A stretch of 64,000 bases of DNA from JAUWVG01 sp964633715 (GTDB lineage Bacteria; Acidobacteriota; Aminicenantia; Aminicenantales; Aminicenantaceae), in NCBI GenBank assembly GCA_964633715.1, contig CAZWHQ010000002.1, positions 68,263 through 132,262 of the forward strand, in the 5' to 3' direction. Under the pieces are notes generated by a model. That model was not told the origin of the DNA and ran no database searches. It saw only the letters and a list, made by a program, of their open reading frames with translations. The position numbers and the translations under genes are program-made. Of this stretch, positions 51,223 through 60,385 are shown in pieces; position 1 is the stretch's first letter; each line of letters starts with the position of its first letter.

Positions 51223-52791
51223 TTATTTATTTAAAACATCCATGACTGAAATATTCTTTTCCGAAAGCATCACACCTGTAGATCTCTGCAGGCGTGCCAG
51301 CGAGAGGTTGTAGTCCATGATTGATCGAAGTTCCATGATTTGAGCGTTGCGCAGGTCCCTTTGGTACTGGAGAACAAAGTAGGGAGTGGTTAATCCAACT
51401 TTAAGCCTTTCCTCTTCACCTTCCAGCTGCCGCTGGGCTAAGTCGCGGGCAATCTTATAGGCTTGAACCCTCTCCCAGTTTGTATCTACGGCTCTCACCG
51501 CATTTCGGATTTCCTGAAAAATCTGCTGCTCCTGGTTCTTTAACTGCAGCATGGCTCGCTCAAGATTGATTTTCGCTTGGACAAGGGTTGATTTAGTGAA
51601 AATAGAGTCCAAAGGGATATCCAGGGTGAGTGAGAATGAGAGGTTGGCATAATTGAGGCCAAAAGCATCCTTCCAGGCATCTGACGGAGATCCAGGAATG
51701 GTCTCAACGATAATTCCAGTAAAGGCGTTGTTGTTGAGGTATATAATTTGATCACCCGTGATTCCGGGGCTCCAGTAGCGGGCCGAAAGGTTTAACCCGG
51801 GAAGCAGCTGGTTTTTTGCCCACGTGACATTGAGTTCACTGTTCTGGATGTTCAGCTGTGTGGATTTCAGATCCGCCCTGTTATCCAGGGCCGTGGCCAG
51901 GGCTTGATCCAAGGTCACCTGAGCCCTCTCGAGGCCTGGCTGATCCGTAGGGATGATAGTCAGGAGATCGACATCATCTCTTTCGGCTGCAAGGTTGATA
52001 AGTGTTTTGAGATTGTCCTCATAGTTCTTGACTTGAGCCCTGGTTTCGATGATGTCGGCCCTTCGGGAGGCCGCTGTGGACTCGGCTGTGAGAATATCAA
52101 TAGGGGCCATGGTGCCCACTTCAACGGCCCTCCTGTTTTTTTCCAAGAGATCTTCGGCCAACTGGAGAGATTGTTCTCGAACATTGAGGTTTTCGATGCT
52201 GTAAACCAGATTCCAGTACGCTTCTTCGATGCTGTAGATTGTATTTTGGAGGGTGGTTTTAAAGTCCAGTTCGGACATATCGAGGTTGTTCTGGGCGATG
52301 AGGATCTCTCTGCGGTTCATTTTTATGCCAAAATTACGCAGAAGAGGTTGACTGAAATTTAATGCCAGGGTTCTCCCGTATCTGGGGTTGATCGTCTGAA
52401 AGCTTCTATTGGAATCAGTTTTATCGCCATCTATAGACAATGTGACCGTCCCTCCTGTAGGCAGAAGTTGGCTGAAATCAGCTCCGTATGTGTTGTTGAG
52501 CGTGTTGACAGAATCAGCCGCGTCCAGGAAAGAATACGAAGCTTGGCTTGTGTCCCTTAAACTGTAACTGAATGAAAGATTAGGAAGCCATTTTTCTTTG
52601 GAGGCGACCAGAGAGTTTTCTGACAACTGTGGGGTGAGCACACTGATGGCCACGCTTAAATTGTTATCCAAGGCCTTCACTATACACTCTTCTAATGATA
52701 GAGAAATTGTCTTCTCGGCTGTCTGGCCGTGCATTCCGTTAAGACAAAACAGGCTCAATATGAGGGTCATTCCGATAGTGCGTTTTAACAT
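51223..52791 (-). CDS. TolC-family outer-membrane efflux protein
   Basis: This 522-residue protein has a signal peptide (about 1-22) and the TolC helical repeats (LEECIVKALDNNLSV and its second-half copy). AAGGAG lies seven bases before the ATG. It would be the outer-membrane duct for the MacA/MacB exporter encoded directly upstream in the same operon. Length is normal. Confidence 0.9.
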   Translation of the reverse strand: MLKRTIGMTLILSLFCLNGMHGQTAEKTISLSLEECIVKALDNNLSVAISVLTPQLSENSLVASKEKWLPNLSFSYSLRDTSQASYSFLDAADSVNTLNNTYGADFSQLLPTGGTVTLSIDGDKTDSNRSFQTINPRYGRTLALNFSQPLLRNFGIKMNRREILIAQNNLDMSELDFKTTLQNTIYSIEEAYWNLVYSIENLNVREQSLQLAEDLLEKNRRAVEVGTMAPIDILTAESTAASRRADIIETRAQVKNYEDNLKTLINLAAERDDVDLLTIIPTDQPGLERAQVTLDQALATALDNRADLKSTQLNIQNSELNVTWAKNQLLPGLNLSARYWSPGITGDQIIYLNNNAFTGIIVETIPGSPSDAWKDAFGLNYANLSFSLTLDIPLDSIFTKSTLVQAKINLERAMLQLKNQEQQIFQEIRNAVRAVDTNWERVQAYKIARDLAQRQLEGEEERLKVGLTTPYFVLQYQRDLRNAQIMELRSIMDYNLSLARLQRSTGVMLSEKNISVMDVLNK

Positions 52792-52830
52792 TTTTTGTTC
52801 TCCTTGTGCGATATTCTCAATGATAATTTT

Positions 52831-54042
52831 TTATTCGTATCTTAATGCTTCTATGGGATCGAGTTTTGATGCTTTGCGGGCTGGGTAGAACCCAAAAAAT
52901 ACTCCAACCGATCCCGAAAAGACAAACGCCAAGATTATGGAGCCTATAGAGATAAGGGTGGCCCAACCGGCGATATTCGAGATCAATTTTGAGCTGGCAA
53001 TCCCAACGAGAATTCCCAGAAGCCCTCCAAATATACTCAGGACGATGGCTTCAGTAAGAAATTGTAAAAGAATATCCCTTTCTTTGGCGCCTACGGACAT
53101 TCTGATTCCTATTTCACGAATGCGTTCTGTGACCGAAACGAGCATGATATTCATGATGCCGATCCCTCCCACGAGCAGGGAGACCGATGCGATTCCCGCA
53201 AGAAGAATGGTCAGGATCTGGGTAGATTCGCCCATGGCTTCGGCAATTTCCGCCATGTCCCTGACGCTAAAATCATCCTCGGCTCCGGGGGCAATCTTGT
53301 GCCGGATCCTCATGAGTTCTTCGATTTCGGCTTGGGCTTCCTGTGATCTTCCCGTAAACGAACCGACTTCGATTGAACTAAGTCTAGCGGCTCTGCCCGT
53401 AAGTCTAGCGGCCGATGTATAGGGGACAACAATCTGGTCGTCTTGGCTGCCCCATCCTCCGGCCTCTCCTTTTGTTTTCAGTACGCCCACAACTCTGAAG
53501 GGAACGCGGTTGATCCGGATTATCTGGCCGATGGGATCAGCGCCTTCAAAAAGATTTTGGTTGACCTCGCTCCCAAGAACGGCAATTTTTTGTCCTGCCC
53601 GAACCATGTTCTTATCAAAGAACGCACCCAGGTCCATTTCCCAGTTCCGGATCATCGGATAATCTGCCCCGACCCCCTGGATGGATGTGTTCCAGTTTTT
53701 GTTGCCGAACTTGACCTGTGTTCTTGTAGAGAGCTGGGGAGACATATATTGAACGGGTTCGAGTTCTCCTATGGCTTCAGCGTCGGCCTCGGTAAGATTT
53801 TGAGTGGAGCCGGCCCCTCCATGAACTCCTCCCCTAGACCGGCTTCCCGCCCTGACGGTGAGGAGGTTTGTTCCCATGGATGTGAATCTGTCTTCGACAG
53901 CGGCTCTGGCGCCATTCCCGATGCTGACCATGGCGATGACCGCGCCCACTCCGATAATAATTCCCAAAGCTGTTAAAAAGGATCGCATCTTATTGCGGCC
54001 CAGGGCTCTAAATGACACGCGTGATATCTTAATAATGTTCAT
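52831..54042 (-). CDS. MacB-family ABC exporter permease
   Basis: This 403-residue protein has one N-terminal membrane helix (about 20-42), a large periplasmic domain (about 50-285) and three C-terminal helices (about 290-400), the MacB/FtsX topology. In E. coli MacB the permease and ATPase are fused; here the ATPase is separate. It works with MacA and TolC to extrude toxins, macrolides, lipoproteins or siderophores. AAGGAAG precedes the ATG. Confidence 0.93.
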   Translation of the reverse strand: MNIIKISRVSFRALGRNKMRSFLTALGIIIGVGAVIAMVSIGNGARAAVEDRFTSMGTNLLTVRAGSRSRGGVHGGAGSTQNLTEADAEAIGELEPVQYMSPQLSTRTQVKFGNKNWNTSIQGVGADYPMIRNWEMDLGAFFDKNMVRAGQKIAVLGSEVNQNLFEGADPIGQIIRINRVPFRVVGVLKTKGEAGGWGSQDDQIVVPYTSAARLTGRAARLSSIEVGSFTGRSQEAQAEIEELMRIRHKIAPGAEDDFSVRDMAEIAEAMGESTQILTILLAGIASVSLLVGGIGIMNIMLVSVTERIREIGIRMSVGAKERDILLQFLTEAIVLSIFGGLLGILVGIASSKLISNIAGWATLISIGSIILAFVFSGSVGVFFGFYPARKASKLDPIEALRYE

Positions 54043-54045
54043 AAT

Positions 54046-54738
54046 TTACTTCCTTTCCTCTCTCTCGATAAGGCCGTCACGGATAAAGATGCGGCGGTTT
54101 GCCACTACTGCAACTTCCGGATCGTGTGTCACAAGCACGACGGTGATATTCTGTTCCTTATTGAGTTTTATGAAGAGGTCCATGATTTCTATCCCTGTTT
54201 TAGTGTCCAAGTTTCCTGTAGGTTCATCTGCGAGAATCAGGGAAGGATTGTTGACCAAGGCGCGGGCAATAGCTACCCGCTGCATCTCTCCGCCGGAGAT
54301 CTGGTTGGTTTTGTGAAGTTCCCGGCCTTCAAGTCCGACCTGAGCCAGAGCCTTCATGGCCTTCTCCTTGACTTTTTTCTTGGGAACATCGGAGTATACT
54401 AGGGGAAGTTCAGTGTTTTCTAAAGCTGTAGTTCTTGCCAGGAGGTTAAAACTCTGAAAGACAAAACCAATCCTTTTATTGCGGACCTGAGCCAGTTTGT
54501 TTTTATCAAATTTTGAAACTTCCTCTCCTTCCAGGAGATATTTTCCACTGGTCGGCTTGTCCAGACATCCGATAATGTTCATCAGCGTGGATTTGCCGGA
54601 ACCCGAAGGGCCCATGATGGCGACAAGGCCGCCTCGTTTGATGTTGTAGGAGACGCCCCGTAGGGCATGCACTTCTGTTTCTCCGATCTTGTACACTCTT
54701 GTGAGGTCTTCGATTTGGATAAGATTGTTGTTATCCAT
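54046..54738 (-). CDS. MacB-family ABC exporter ATPase (LolD/MacB type)
   Basis: The ATG at 54738, behind AAAGGACG, is preferred; the frame is open for 61 more codons upstream but those overlap the end of macA and show no domain. The 230-residue ATPase has Walker A GPSGSGKST, signature ISGGEMQRVAIARAL, Walker B LILADEP and the switch histidine in VTHDPE. It lies three bases before the permease gene. Confidence 0.93.
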   Translation of the reverse strand: MDNNNLIQIEDLTRVYKIGETEVHALRGVSYNIKRGGLVAIMGPSGSGKSTLMNIIGCLDKPTSGKYLLEGEEVSKFDKNKLAQVRNKRIGFVFQSFNLLARTTALENTELPLVYSDVPKKKVKEKAMKALAQVGLEGRELHKTNQISGGEMQRVAIARALVNNPSLILADEPTGNLDTKTGIEIMDLFIKLNKEQNITVVLVTHDPEVAVVANRRIFIRDGLIEREERK

Positions 54739-54772
54739 TTTTCGTCCTTTTTTATATTTGTCTGGAGATCCG

Positions 54773-56128
54773 TCAGCGCATGAACATCCGCATACCGCCG
54801 CCCATGGGAGGGCCGCCTGGTCGGCCTCTGTTGTTTGAGCTGGAGTCCAGACCTGTGATAATTTCCTGGCCTTCAGTGATGTCACCTGAAACGATTTCTG
54901 TACTGGTGTTGTCTGTAACACCGGTAACGATCATGATCATTTTCAGCTTTCCGTTTTCATCTTGAATCCAGACACGAGGGATCTGCATCCTTTGTGAACC
55001 CTGTGTGCCGTTTCCTGCCAGGCCCATCATCATGTTGCCCCTCTCCCCTGATGATCTCTGCCTTTCGGTGCCTTCGCCGCCTTCTCTGCTGGCAGGTCTT
55101 TTTGAATCGGTTCCTTCTTGGCCGCCTCCCATCATCTCCTGCCAGAGGGCTCTCATTTCTTCGGCACTGATTTCAGGCGTAAAACGCAGGGCTGAGTTGG
55201 GGACCAGAAGAACATTCTGTGCTTCTCCGGATATGATGGAGATAGTGGCCGTCATTCCCGGCATTAACTTTACCTCCGGATTTTCTACGGCCACGATGGT
55301 GGTGTAGGTGACCACGTTCTGCGTGACCACGGGAGAGTATCTCACTTGGCTCACTACGCCTGTAAACTCGTCATTCGGGAATGCATCGACGTTGAAGCGG
55401 ACTTTTTGTCCTTCCTTGACCCGACCTATGTCGGCCTCATCCACGCTGCATTCCACCTGCATCTTTGCCAGATCGTTGGCGATTTGAAAAAGGACAGGCG
55501 CTTGAAGGCTGGCCGCTACTGTTTGACCAATATTGATATTGCGGTTGATGACCACACCATCGATGGGGGATCGGATAACCGTATAGGTGAGATCGACTTT
55601 GCTGGTGTCGAGCTGTGACTGGGCCTGTTCCAACCGTGCTTCGGCCGATTTAAGGTCGGCCTGGGCATTAAAATAGGCGACTTCGGAGGAATCCATCTCT
55701 TCAAATGAGACGAGTTCTTTTTCAAATAAGGCCTTGGTCCGCTCATGCCTTTTTTTAGTGTTTTCCAGTGTCACTTTAGATTTTTCTAGCGCTGCGACCG
55801 AACTGTTGTAATTGGCTTCATTCTGCTGGACTCTTGTTTCGAGGAGCTCCTTATCGAGTTCGACAAGGATCTGCCCTGTGGTGACTTTAGAGTTGAAGTC
55901 CACATAGAGGTTTTTGATTTTGCCGGATACCTGGCTTCCCACATCGACTATTGTGACAGGATTCAAAGTTCCTGTAGTCACAACTAGTGCCTCAACATTT
56001 CCTCTTGTAACAGCCTCTTTTTTGTATATGATGCTGTCATCTTTGCCGTTTTTAAACACCGTCAATCCAAGGACAACTCCTGTGATTACGACAATGATAA
56101 AAATCCCTATAATAATTCTCTTCTTCAT
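54773..56128 (-). CDS. MacA-like periplasmic adaptor
   Basis: This 451-residue HlyD/MacA-family protein has an N-terminal membrane anchor (about 5-22), a lipoyl half-motif near 70-105, a long helical hairpin (about 110-180) and beta-barrel domains. An unusual Gly/Ser/Met-rich insert (about 335-385) and a C-terminal tail rich in Gly, Pro, Arg and Met are not typical of MacA. It overlaps the Spy-like gene by four bases. Confidence 0.92.
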   Translation of the reverse strand: MKKRIIIGIFIIVVITGVVLGLTVFKNGKDDSIIYKKEAVTRGNVEALVVTTGTLNPVTIVDVGSQVSGKIKNLYVDFNSKVTTGQILVELDKELLETRVQQNEANYNSSVAALEKSKVTLENTKKRHERTKALFEKELVSFEEMDSSEVAYFNAQADLKSAEARLEQAQSQLDTSKVDLTYTVIRSPIDGVVINRNINIGQTVAASLQAPVLFQIANDLAKMQVECSVDEADIGRVKEGQKVRFNVDAFPNDEFTGVVSQVRYSPVVTQNVVTYTTIVAVENPEVKLMPGMTATISIISGEAQNVLLVPNSALRFTPEISAEEMRALWQEMMGGGQEGTDSKRPASREGGEGTERQRSSGERGNMMMGLAGNGTQGSQRMQIPRVWIQDENGKLKMIMIVTGVTDNTSTEIVSGDITEGQEIITGLDSSSNNRGRPGGPPMGGGMRMFMR

Positions 56129-56577
56129 CTTTTTTCTCCTTTATTTTGTGCCTCTGGCTGTCTTTTTCGTTCATCTGATTCTCTTCTTCTCTGATCGAGA
56201 TACTTTTTGATCATGGCCTCGTACTTAGCCTGCTGCTCTTCAGTCAGGACACTTTTGATTTCGTTCATGAGTTGAACGCGGATATTCCGCAAACCCTCAT
56301 TCATGTCTTTCCGTAATGCTTTAAACCGCTCCTCATTGTTTTTAAAAATCTCTTTGATTTTTTCCTGCTGCTCGGCCGTGAGTCCCAATTCTTGTGCCAT
56401 CAAGTCCAGAGTCGGGTACCGTGTTGTGCTTGTTCTTTTTCTATGATCCGTCCTCAATGTGGGACCTTGAGGCTTTTGATCGAAGATGTGTCGGTCGAGC
56501 AGGACTCCGCTGATGAGACCGGCAGCGAATACGATAATCAAAGAGAGTATCGTCCATAATTTGTAATGATTCTTCAT
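56125..56577 (-). CDS. Spy/CpxP-like periplasmic stress protein
   Basis: This 150-residue protein has an N-terminal membrane/signal helix (about 7-27) and the two LTxxQ-type motifs of the Spy family, GLTAEQQEKI (near 70) and VLTEEQQAKYEAM (near 115), joined by a basic helical region. Family members are periplasmic chaperones or metal/envelope-stress sensors. Encoded between the anti-sigma and MacA genes, it probably senses envelope stress. ATGA overlap on both sides. Confidence 0.88.
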   Translation of the reverse strand: MKNHYKLWTILSLIIVFAAGLISGVLLDRHIFDQKPQGPTLRTDHRKRTSTTRYPTLDLMAQELGLTAEQQEKIKEIFKNNEERFKALRKDMNEGLRNIRVQLMNEIKSVLTEEQQAKYEAMIKKYLDQRRRESDERKRQPEAQNKGEKR

Positions 56578-57074
56578 GGAAGATTTCTCCCTATGTTACT
56601 TGTCTCATCGAGAGAGGAGAATATAAGTAAAAGGTGCTTGTTGATATCTCCTCCTTCAGATAAGAATGTCTGGGTCTCTTCCAGAGGATTTGTATTCTGC
56701 AAGAGAAGGACACCTGTTTGGCTCAATTCGAGCTCTTCCTTTGAGACGGGAACCAAGAGGAGTACAGCTGCTGCAAATAAAGCTACAAAAAAGACGGACA
56801 GCGGGATAGCTCGGAGTCCGAACTGTTTCCAGACAGCCCAGGGATTGACGGGTGTCTTTTCTTTCAGTTTGGGCTGCAGCCGTTCCCAAAAATAAGGTTT
56901 TATTTCTGGGAAACTTTTTTCCTTCAGAGTCCTACGGATGATGTGGTATTCGGATTGTTTTTTTCGGCACTTGGGGCAGTCATCCAGATGCTTTTTCAAT
57001 CGAATCTTTTCTGAAGGATTCAGTCGATTATCCAATGACCTTAAAAATTGTTTTTCCGACTGTTTACATTTCAT
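56574..57074 (-). CDS. Anti-sigma factor with zinc-finger domain
   Basis: The ATG at 57074 lies behind AAAAGGAGAGGG, within the last codons of the sigma gene; an earlier in-frame start would add an unlikely tail. The 166-residue protein has the zf-HC2 motif HLDDCPKCRKK (near residue 30) and one membrane helix (about 92-112). It would hold the upstream ECF sigma factor inactive at the membrane. Its periplasmic part ends in SSLDETSNIGRNLP. Confidence 0.88.
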   Translation of the reverse strand: MKCKQSEKQFLRSLDNRLNPSEKIRLKKHLDDCPKCRKKQSEYHIIRRTLKEKSFPEIKPYFWERLQPKLKEKTPVNPWAVWKQFGLRAIPLSVFFVALFAAAVLLLVPVSKEELELSQTGVLLLQNTNPLEETQTFLSEGGDINKHLLLIFSSLDETSNIGRNLP

Positions 57075-57639
57075 GTCCCTCTCCTTTTTGAGAGAAAAAA
57101 GGCTCGAGTTTTTTCCTGAGCATTTTTCTGGCTCTGTGCAGGCGGGAATCAACTGTTCCGGGTGATATGACAAGAATCTTGGCGATTTCACTGTAGGAAA
57201 AATCCTGGATATCTCTCAATGACAGGATGGTCCTGTATTTGTCCGGCAGAGCCTGGATGGCTGTGTGAATAACTGTCCGTCTTTGTGCTTCTTCTTGTTC
57301 TTTTTCCTCTGGAAGAGGTTCGTTCTCTTGGGCGGAAATTTTGCCAATGATATTGTCAAAGGGGATTTGGGTCATTCGGTTCTTTTTTCTCAGAAAATCT
57401 CTGCAGTGGTTGACTGCAATCCTGTAGATCCAGGTACCGAACTCTGATTGGCCTCTAAATTTGTCCAGCGCAAAATAGGCCTTGATGAACACTTCTTGGG
57501 CCAAGTCATCGGCGTTTTGTGCGTTTTGCGTTAAACTGTATGCCAAGTGATACACCTTTGTTTTATATTTCTCTACCAGAACACCAAAAGCATCTTCGTC
57601 GCCTTTTTGGCTGCGTTGAACAAACTCTTTCTCGTCCAT
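57064..57639 (-). CDS. ECF RNA polymerase sigma factor
   Basis: This is a 191-residue sigma factor from the ATG at 57639 (MDEKEFVQRSQKGDEDAF); GTG 57669 is an alternative start. Region 2 (NADDLAQEVFIKAYFALDKF, FGTWIYRIAVNHCRDFLRKK) and region 4 (YSEIAKILVISPGTVDSRLHRARKML) are complete. It heads the operon anti-sigma, Spy, MacA, MacB ATPase, MacB permease, TolC and so probably autoregulates an envelope-stress response. No promoter of the extracytoplasmic type was recognised upstream. Confidence 0.92.
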   Translation of the reverse strand: MDEKEFVQRSQKGDEDAFGVLVEKYKTKVYHLAYSLTQNAQNADDLAQEVFIKAYFALDKFRGQSEFGTWIYRIAVNHCRDFLRKKNRMTQIPFDNIIGKISAQENEPLPEEKEQEEAQRRTVIHTAIQALPDKYRTILSLRDIQDFSYSEIAKILVISPGTVDSRLHRARKMLRKKLEPFFSQKGEGHEM

Positions 57640-57812
57640 TCCTGTCCACTTTTCTTGTCCCCCATACACTCTTTAGACGGAGGAGAGAAGAAAATCTTCC
57701 GCTTTCCCAGTCCGTTGATCCGGAAAGCCTGCTTCTGGCCTATTTTAGGACAGGATGGCCAAAAAGGCTAGACGAAAAACGCAAGCGACTTTGGTGTTTT
57801 GATGTCTGTAAC

Positions 57813-58181
57813 TTATTTTTTCTTTGCCGTCCATGGACGGGGATTCATATTACCCATGCTCATCGCCATTTCACCGGACATGGAGTCACCGTCGACAGTG
57901 CCGGTGTAAGTCATAGTGAATTCGCCCCTTTGGGTTTCCCGGGTAACCTTCCACTCGATTTTATTGTCCATGATTGTGCCTTCTCCGGTCATTTCCCCCA
58001 TCCGGCCTTCCATGGTGACGGTGATTTTTTCGCCGTCCTGGACGATTTTAAATGTCTGTGTCTGTGGACCCTGCCTGCCTTCGCTGGTCATTTCCCATTC
58101 GCCCGATACATCCTGAGCTAATGCTGAACCCACTAAGAGAAACAGAGCAGCTGAAAAGATAATAATGTGTTTTTTTAACAT
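57813..58181 (-). CDS. Small secreted beta-rich protein, unknown
   Basis: This 122-residue protein starts at ATG 58181, behind a clear GGAGG; an ATG at 58205 lies before the ribosome site. Signal peptide cleavage is expected after ALAQ (near residue 23). The mature part has a repeat-like beta pattern (DVSGEWEMTSEGRQG, EGTIMDNKIEWKVTRE, TGTVDGDSMSGEMAM) like small lipocalin-type domains common in Acidobacteria-like genomes. I do not know its function. Confidence 0.85.
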   Translation of the reverse strand: MLKKHIIIFSAALFLLVGSALAQDVSGEWEMTSEGRQGPQTQTFKIVQDGEKITVTMEGRMGEMTGEGTIMDNKIEWKVTRETQRGEFTMTYTGTVDGDSMSGEMAMSMGNMNPRPWTAKKK

Positions 58182-58322
58182 ATTGTCCTCCAAGATTATT
58201 TTCATCTTCCTATTTTTTAAGAAGAATCTTAACCATCAATTAGTTTAGACGCGGTCGAACATAATTTCTTCCAAAAAGAAGAGGGATGGTCCCTGTGTTT
58301 ATTTATAGGTTTTGTCTTTTTC

Positions 58323-58351
58323 TTGACAATTTGAAATGACTTTATTGTAAT
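58323..58351 (+). promoter_or_regulatory. sdh operon promoter
   Basis: TTGACA (58323-58328) and TGTAAT (58346-58351) are spaced by 17 bp. Transcription would begin near 58358 and AAAGGAGG lies just before the sdhC ATG at 58379. Confidence 0.65.
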
Positions 58352-58378
58352 AGATGCTCCAGAAAAGGAGGTCGTCTT

Positions 58379-58687
58379 ATGTTTGTTTGGATCTTTCACC
58401 GTGTCTCGGGCCTGCTTCTTATCCTCCTTCTTGGGATAAAGTTTCTCACGTCCTTCTTTCTGATGACTCAGCAGCAAAAGCCTGACTGGGCTCTTGTGCT
58501 TCACACGAACGCGTTTTCCGACTCACTCCTCATTGTCCTTGTGGTCTACCATGCTTTTTACGGTTTGAGGACTGTTCTCATCGATCTGGGGATGAAAAAA
58601 GAAAAATTGCTCTTTTGGATTTTTTCTATCTCTGGTTTTGTTATAAGTGTTGCACTTCTTGTGGTTTACTTTACCAGGAATTACTGA
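58379..58687 (+). CDS. sdhC: Succinate dehydrogenase cytochrome b subunit (single small anchor)
   Basis: This 102-residue protein has three membrane helices (about 6-26, 45-65, 78-98). FHRVSG near residue 7 and VVYHAFYGLRTVLID near 57 match the SdhC motifs, the latter carrying the likely heme-ligating His. It anchors SdhA/SdhB to the membrane and passes electrons to quinone. No sdhD follows: sdhA begins immediately after the stop. Confidence 0.85.
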   Translation: MFVWIFHRVSGLLLILLLGIKFLTSFFLMTQQQKPDWALVLHTNAFSDSLLIVLVVYHAFYGLRTVLIDLGMKKEKLLFWIFSISGFVISVALLVVYFTRNY

Positions 58688-60385
58688 ATGATAAGTCACG
58701 ACATCTTAGTGGTTGGAGGAGGGCTTGCCGGTTTAGCTGCCGCCCTCACTGCGGATCCAAAACTTTCTGTAGCCGTCATCTCGAAAGTCCATCCCCTGCG
58801 CTCTCATTCTGTAGCTGCACAGGGAGGAATCAATGCGGCCTTGGGCAACAATCCCGACGGGAAGGATGACAGCTGGGAAAAACACGCCTTTGACACGATC
58901 AAGGGCAGCGATTATTTGGCTGATCAGGATACTGCGGAGTTGATGTGTGAAAAAGCGATCCCGGCCATCTATGAACTCGAACATCTGGGTGTTCCGTTCA
59001 GCCGGTTCCCCGGGGCTGTCATAGCCCAGAGGCCTTTTGGTGGTGCAGGATTTCCGCGCACATGTTATGCGGCAGACAGGACGGGATTGGTCATCCTCCA
59101 CACGCTTTTTGAACAATCTCTGAGAAGGCAAGTCAAGTTTTATGATGAATGGTTGGTCACTATGCTTGTTTTAAGTCAGGGCCAGTGTCAGGGGGTGGTG
59201 GTCTGTGATATGACCACGGGTGAGATCCTTCCCGTTAAAGCCAAGGCTGTAATTTTTGCCACCGGTGGATATGGACGGGTTTATTTTAAAACCACAAACG
59301 CCTTTATTAATCATGGCAGCGGCATTGGGATTGCCTACAAAGCCGGTGTCCCTCTAAAGGATATGGAATTTGTCCAGTTCCATCCCACGTCCATGATAGG
59401 AAAAAACATATTGATCACCGAGGGAGCTCGAGGAGAAGGGGGGTATCTGCTTAACAATAAGGGACAGCGGTTTATGGCCGATTATGCGCCCAAAGCTATG
59501 GAGCTGGCTCCCCGGGACATTGTTGCCAGAGCTATTCAGACTGAAATCGACAACGGCAACGGTTTTAAAGACGATTATATACATCTCGATCTCAGGCACC
59601 TGGGAGAAAAAAAGATTAAAAAAAGACTTCCCGGTATTCGAGAGATTTGTATCAATTTTGGTGGGTTTGATCCTATTAAAAAGCCCATCCCCATTCAGCC
59701 TGCTCAGCACTATTCCATGGGTGGTATCGATGTGGATGTGAACTGTGCCACAGAAGTCAGCGGTTTTTTTGCTGCCGGGGAATGTGCCTGCGTGAGTGTG
59801 CATGGGGCCAACCGTCTTGGCGGGAATTCACTTTTAGATACAGTGGTTTTTGGCAAGATCGCCGGAGATCGGGCTGCAGAATTTGTTAAAGGTGGGGAAA
59901 ATCCTTCTTCAAGTGAAAGAGCTCTTGAGGATGAGGCACGTAGGATAAAAGAAAAAATTAGCACCTGGAGCCAACGGGATACTGGGATCAAGATCCATCT
60001 GATGATGGAAAAATTGAAGTTGGCCATGAGTGATAAGGTAGGAGTTTTCCGAAAAAAAGAAGACTTGATTGAGGGCTTGAAGATCATCCTTGGTTTAAAA
60101 GAAGATTATGGGCACACCTATTTGTCCGGAAAAAGTGTCAAATACAGCCAAGAGATTGTCAATATCTTTGAATTTGAAGCCATGCTGGACCTGGCCGAAG
60201 TGATTATTCGTGGCGCCCTCAACAGAGAAGAGACCAGAGGATCTCATTTCCGGCTGGATTTCAAGGAGCGGAACGACAAAGACTGGCTCAAGCATACTCT
60301 TGTAGTCAATAAAAACAATAAACCCGAAATAAGCTACAAGGACGTAAATATCTCTAAATACAAACCTGTTGCGAGAACGTATTAA
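58688..60385 (+). CDS. sdhA: Succinate dehydrogenase flavoprotein subunit
   Basis: This 565-residue flavoprotein binds FAD covalently through the His of RSHSVAAQGGINAALG (near residue 44). The dinucleotide fold starts at VVGGGLAGLAAAL, and active-site stretches FVQFHPT and ANRLGGNSLLD are present. It oxidises succinate to fumarate in the TCA cycle (or the reverse). It begins right after sdhC and ends right before sdhB. Confidence 0.96.
   Translation: MISHDILVVGGGLAGLAAALTADPKLSVAVISKVHPLRSHSVAAQGGINAALGNNPDGKDDSWEKHAFDTIKGSDYLADQDTAELMCEKAIPAIYELEHLGVPFSRFPGAVIAQRPFGGAGFPRTCYAADRTGLVILHTLFEQSLRRQVKFYDEWLVTMLVLSQGQCQGVVVCDMTTGEILPVKAKAVIFATGGYGRVYFKTTNAFINHGSGIGIAYKAGVPLKDMEFVQFHPTSMIGKNILITEGARGEGGYLLNNKGQRFMADYAPKAMELAPRDIVARAIQTEIDNGNGFKDDYIHLDLRHLGEKKIKKRLPGIREICINFGGFDPIKKPIPIQPAQHYSMGGIDVDVNCATEVSGFFAAGECACVSVHGANRLGGNSLLDTVVFGKIAGDRAAEFVKGGENPSSSERALEDEARRIKEKISTWSQRDTGIKIHLMMEKLKLAMSDKVGVFRKKEDLIEGLKIILGLKEDYGHTYLSGKSVKYSQEIVNIFEFEAMLDLAEVIIRGALNREETRGSHFRLDFKERNDKDWLKHTLVVNKNNKPEISYKDVNISKYKPVARTY

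Noticed and set aside
54739..54921. 61-codon N-terminal extension of the MacB ATPase
   Set aside because: It overlaps macA's end, is not ATPase-like, and an ATG with a good ribosome site lies after it.
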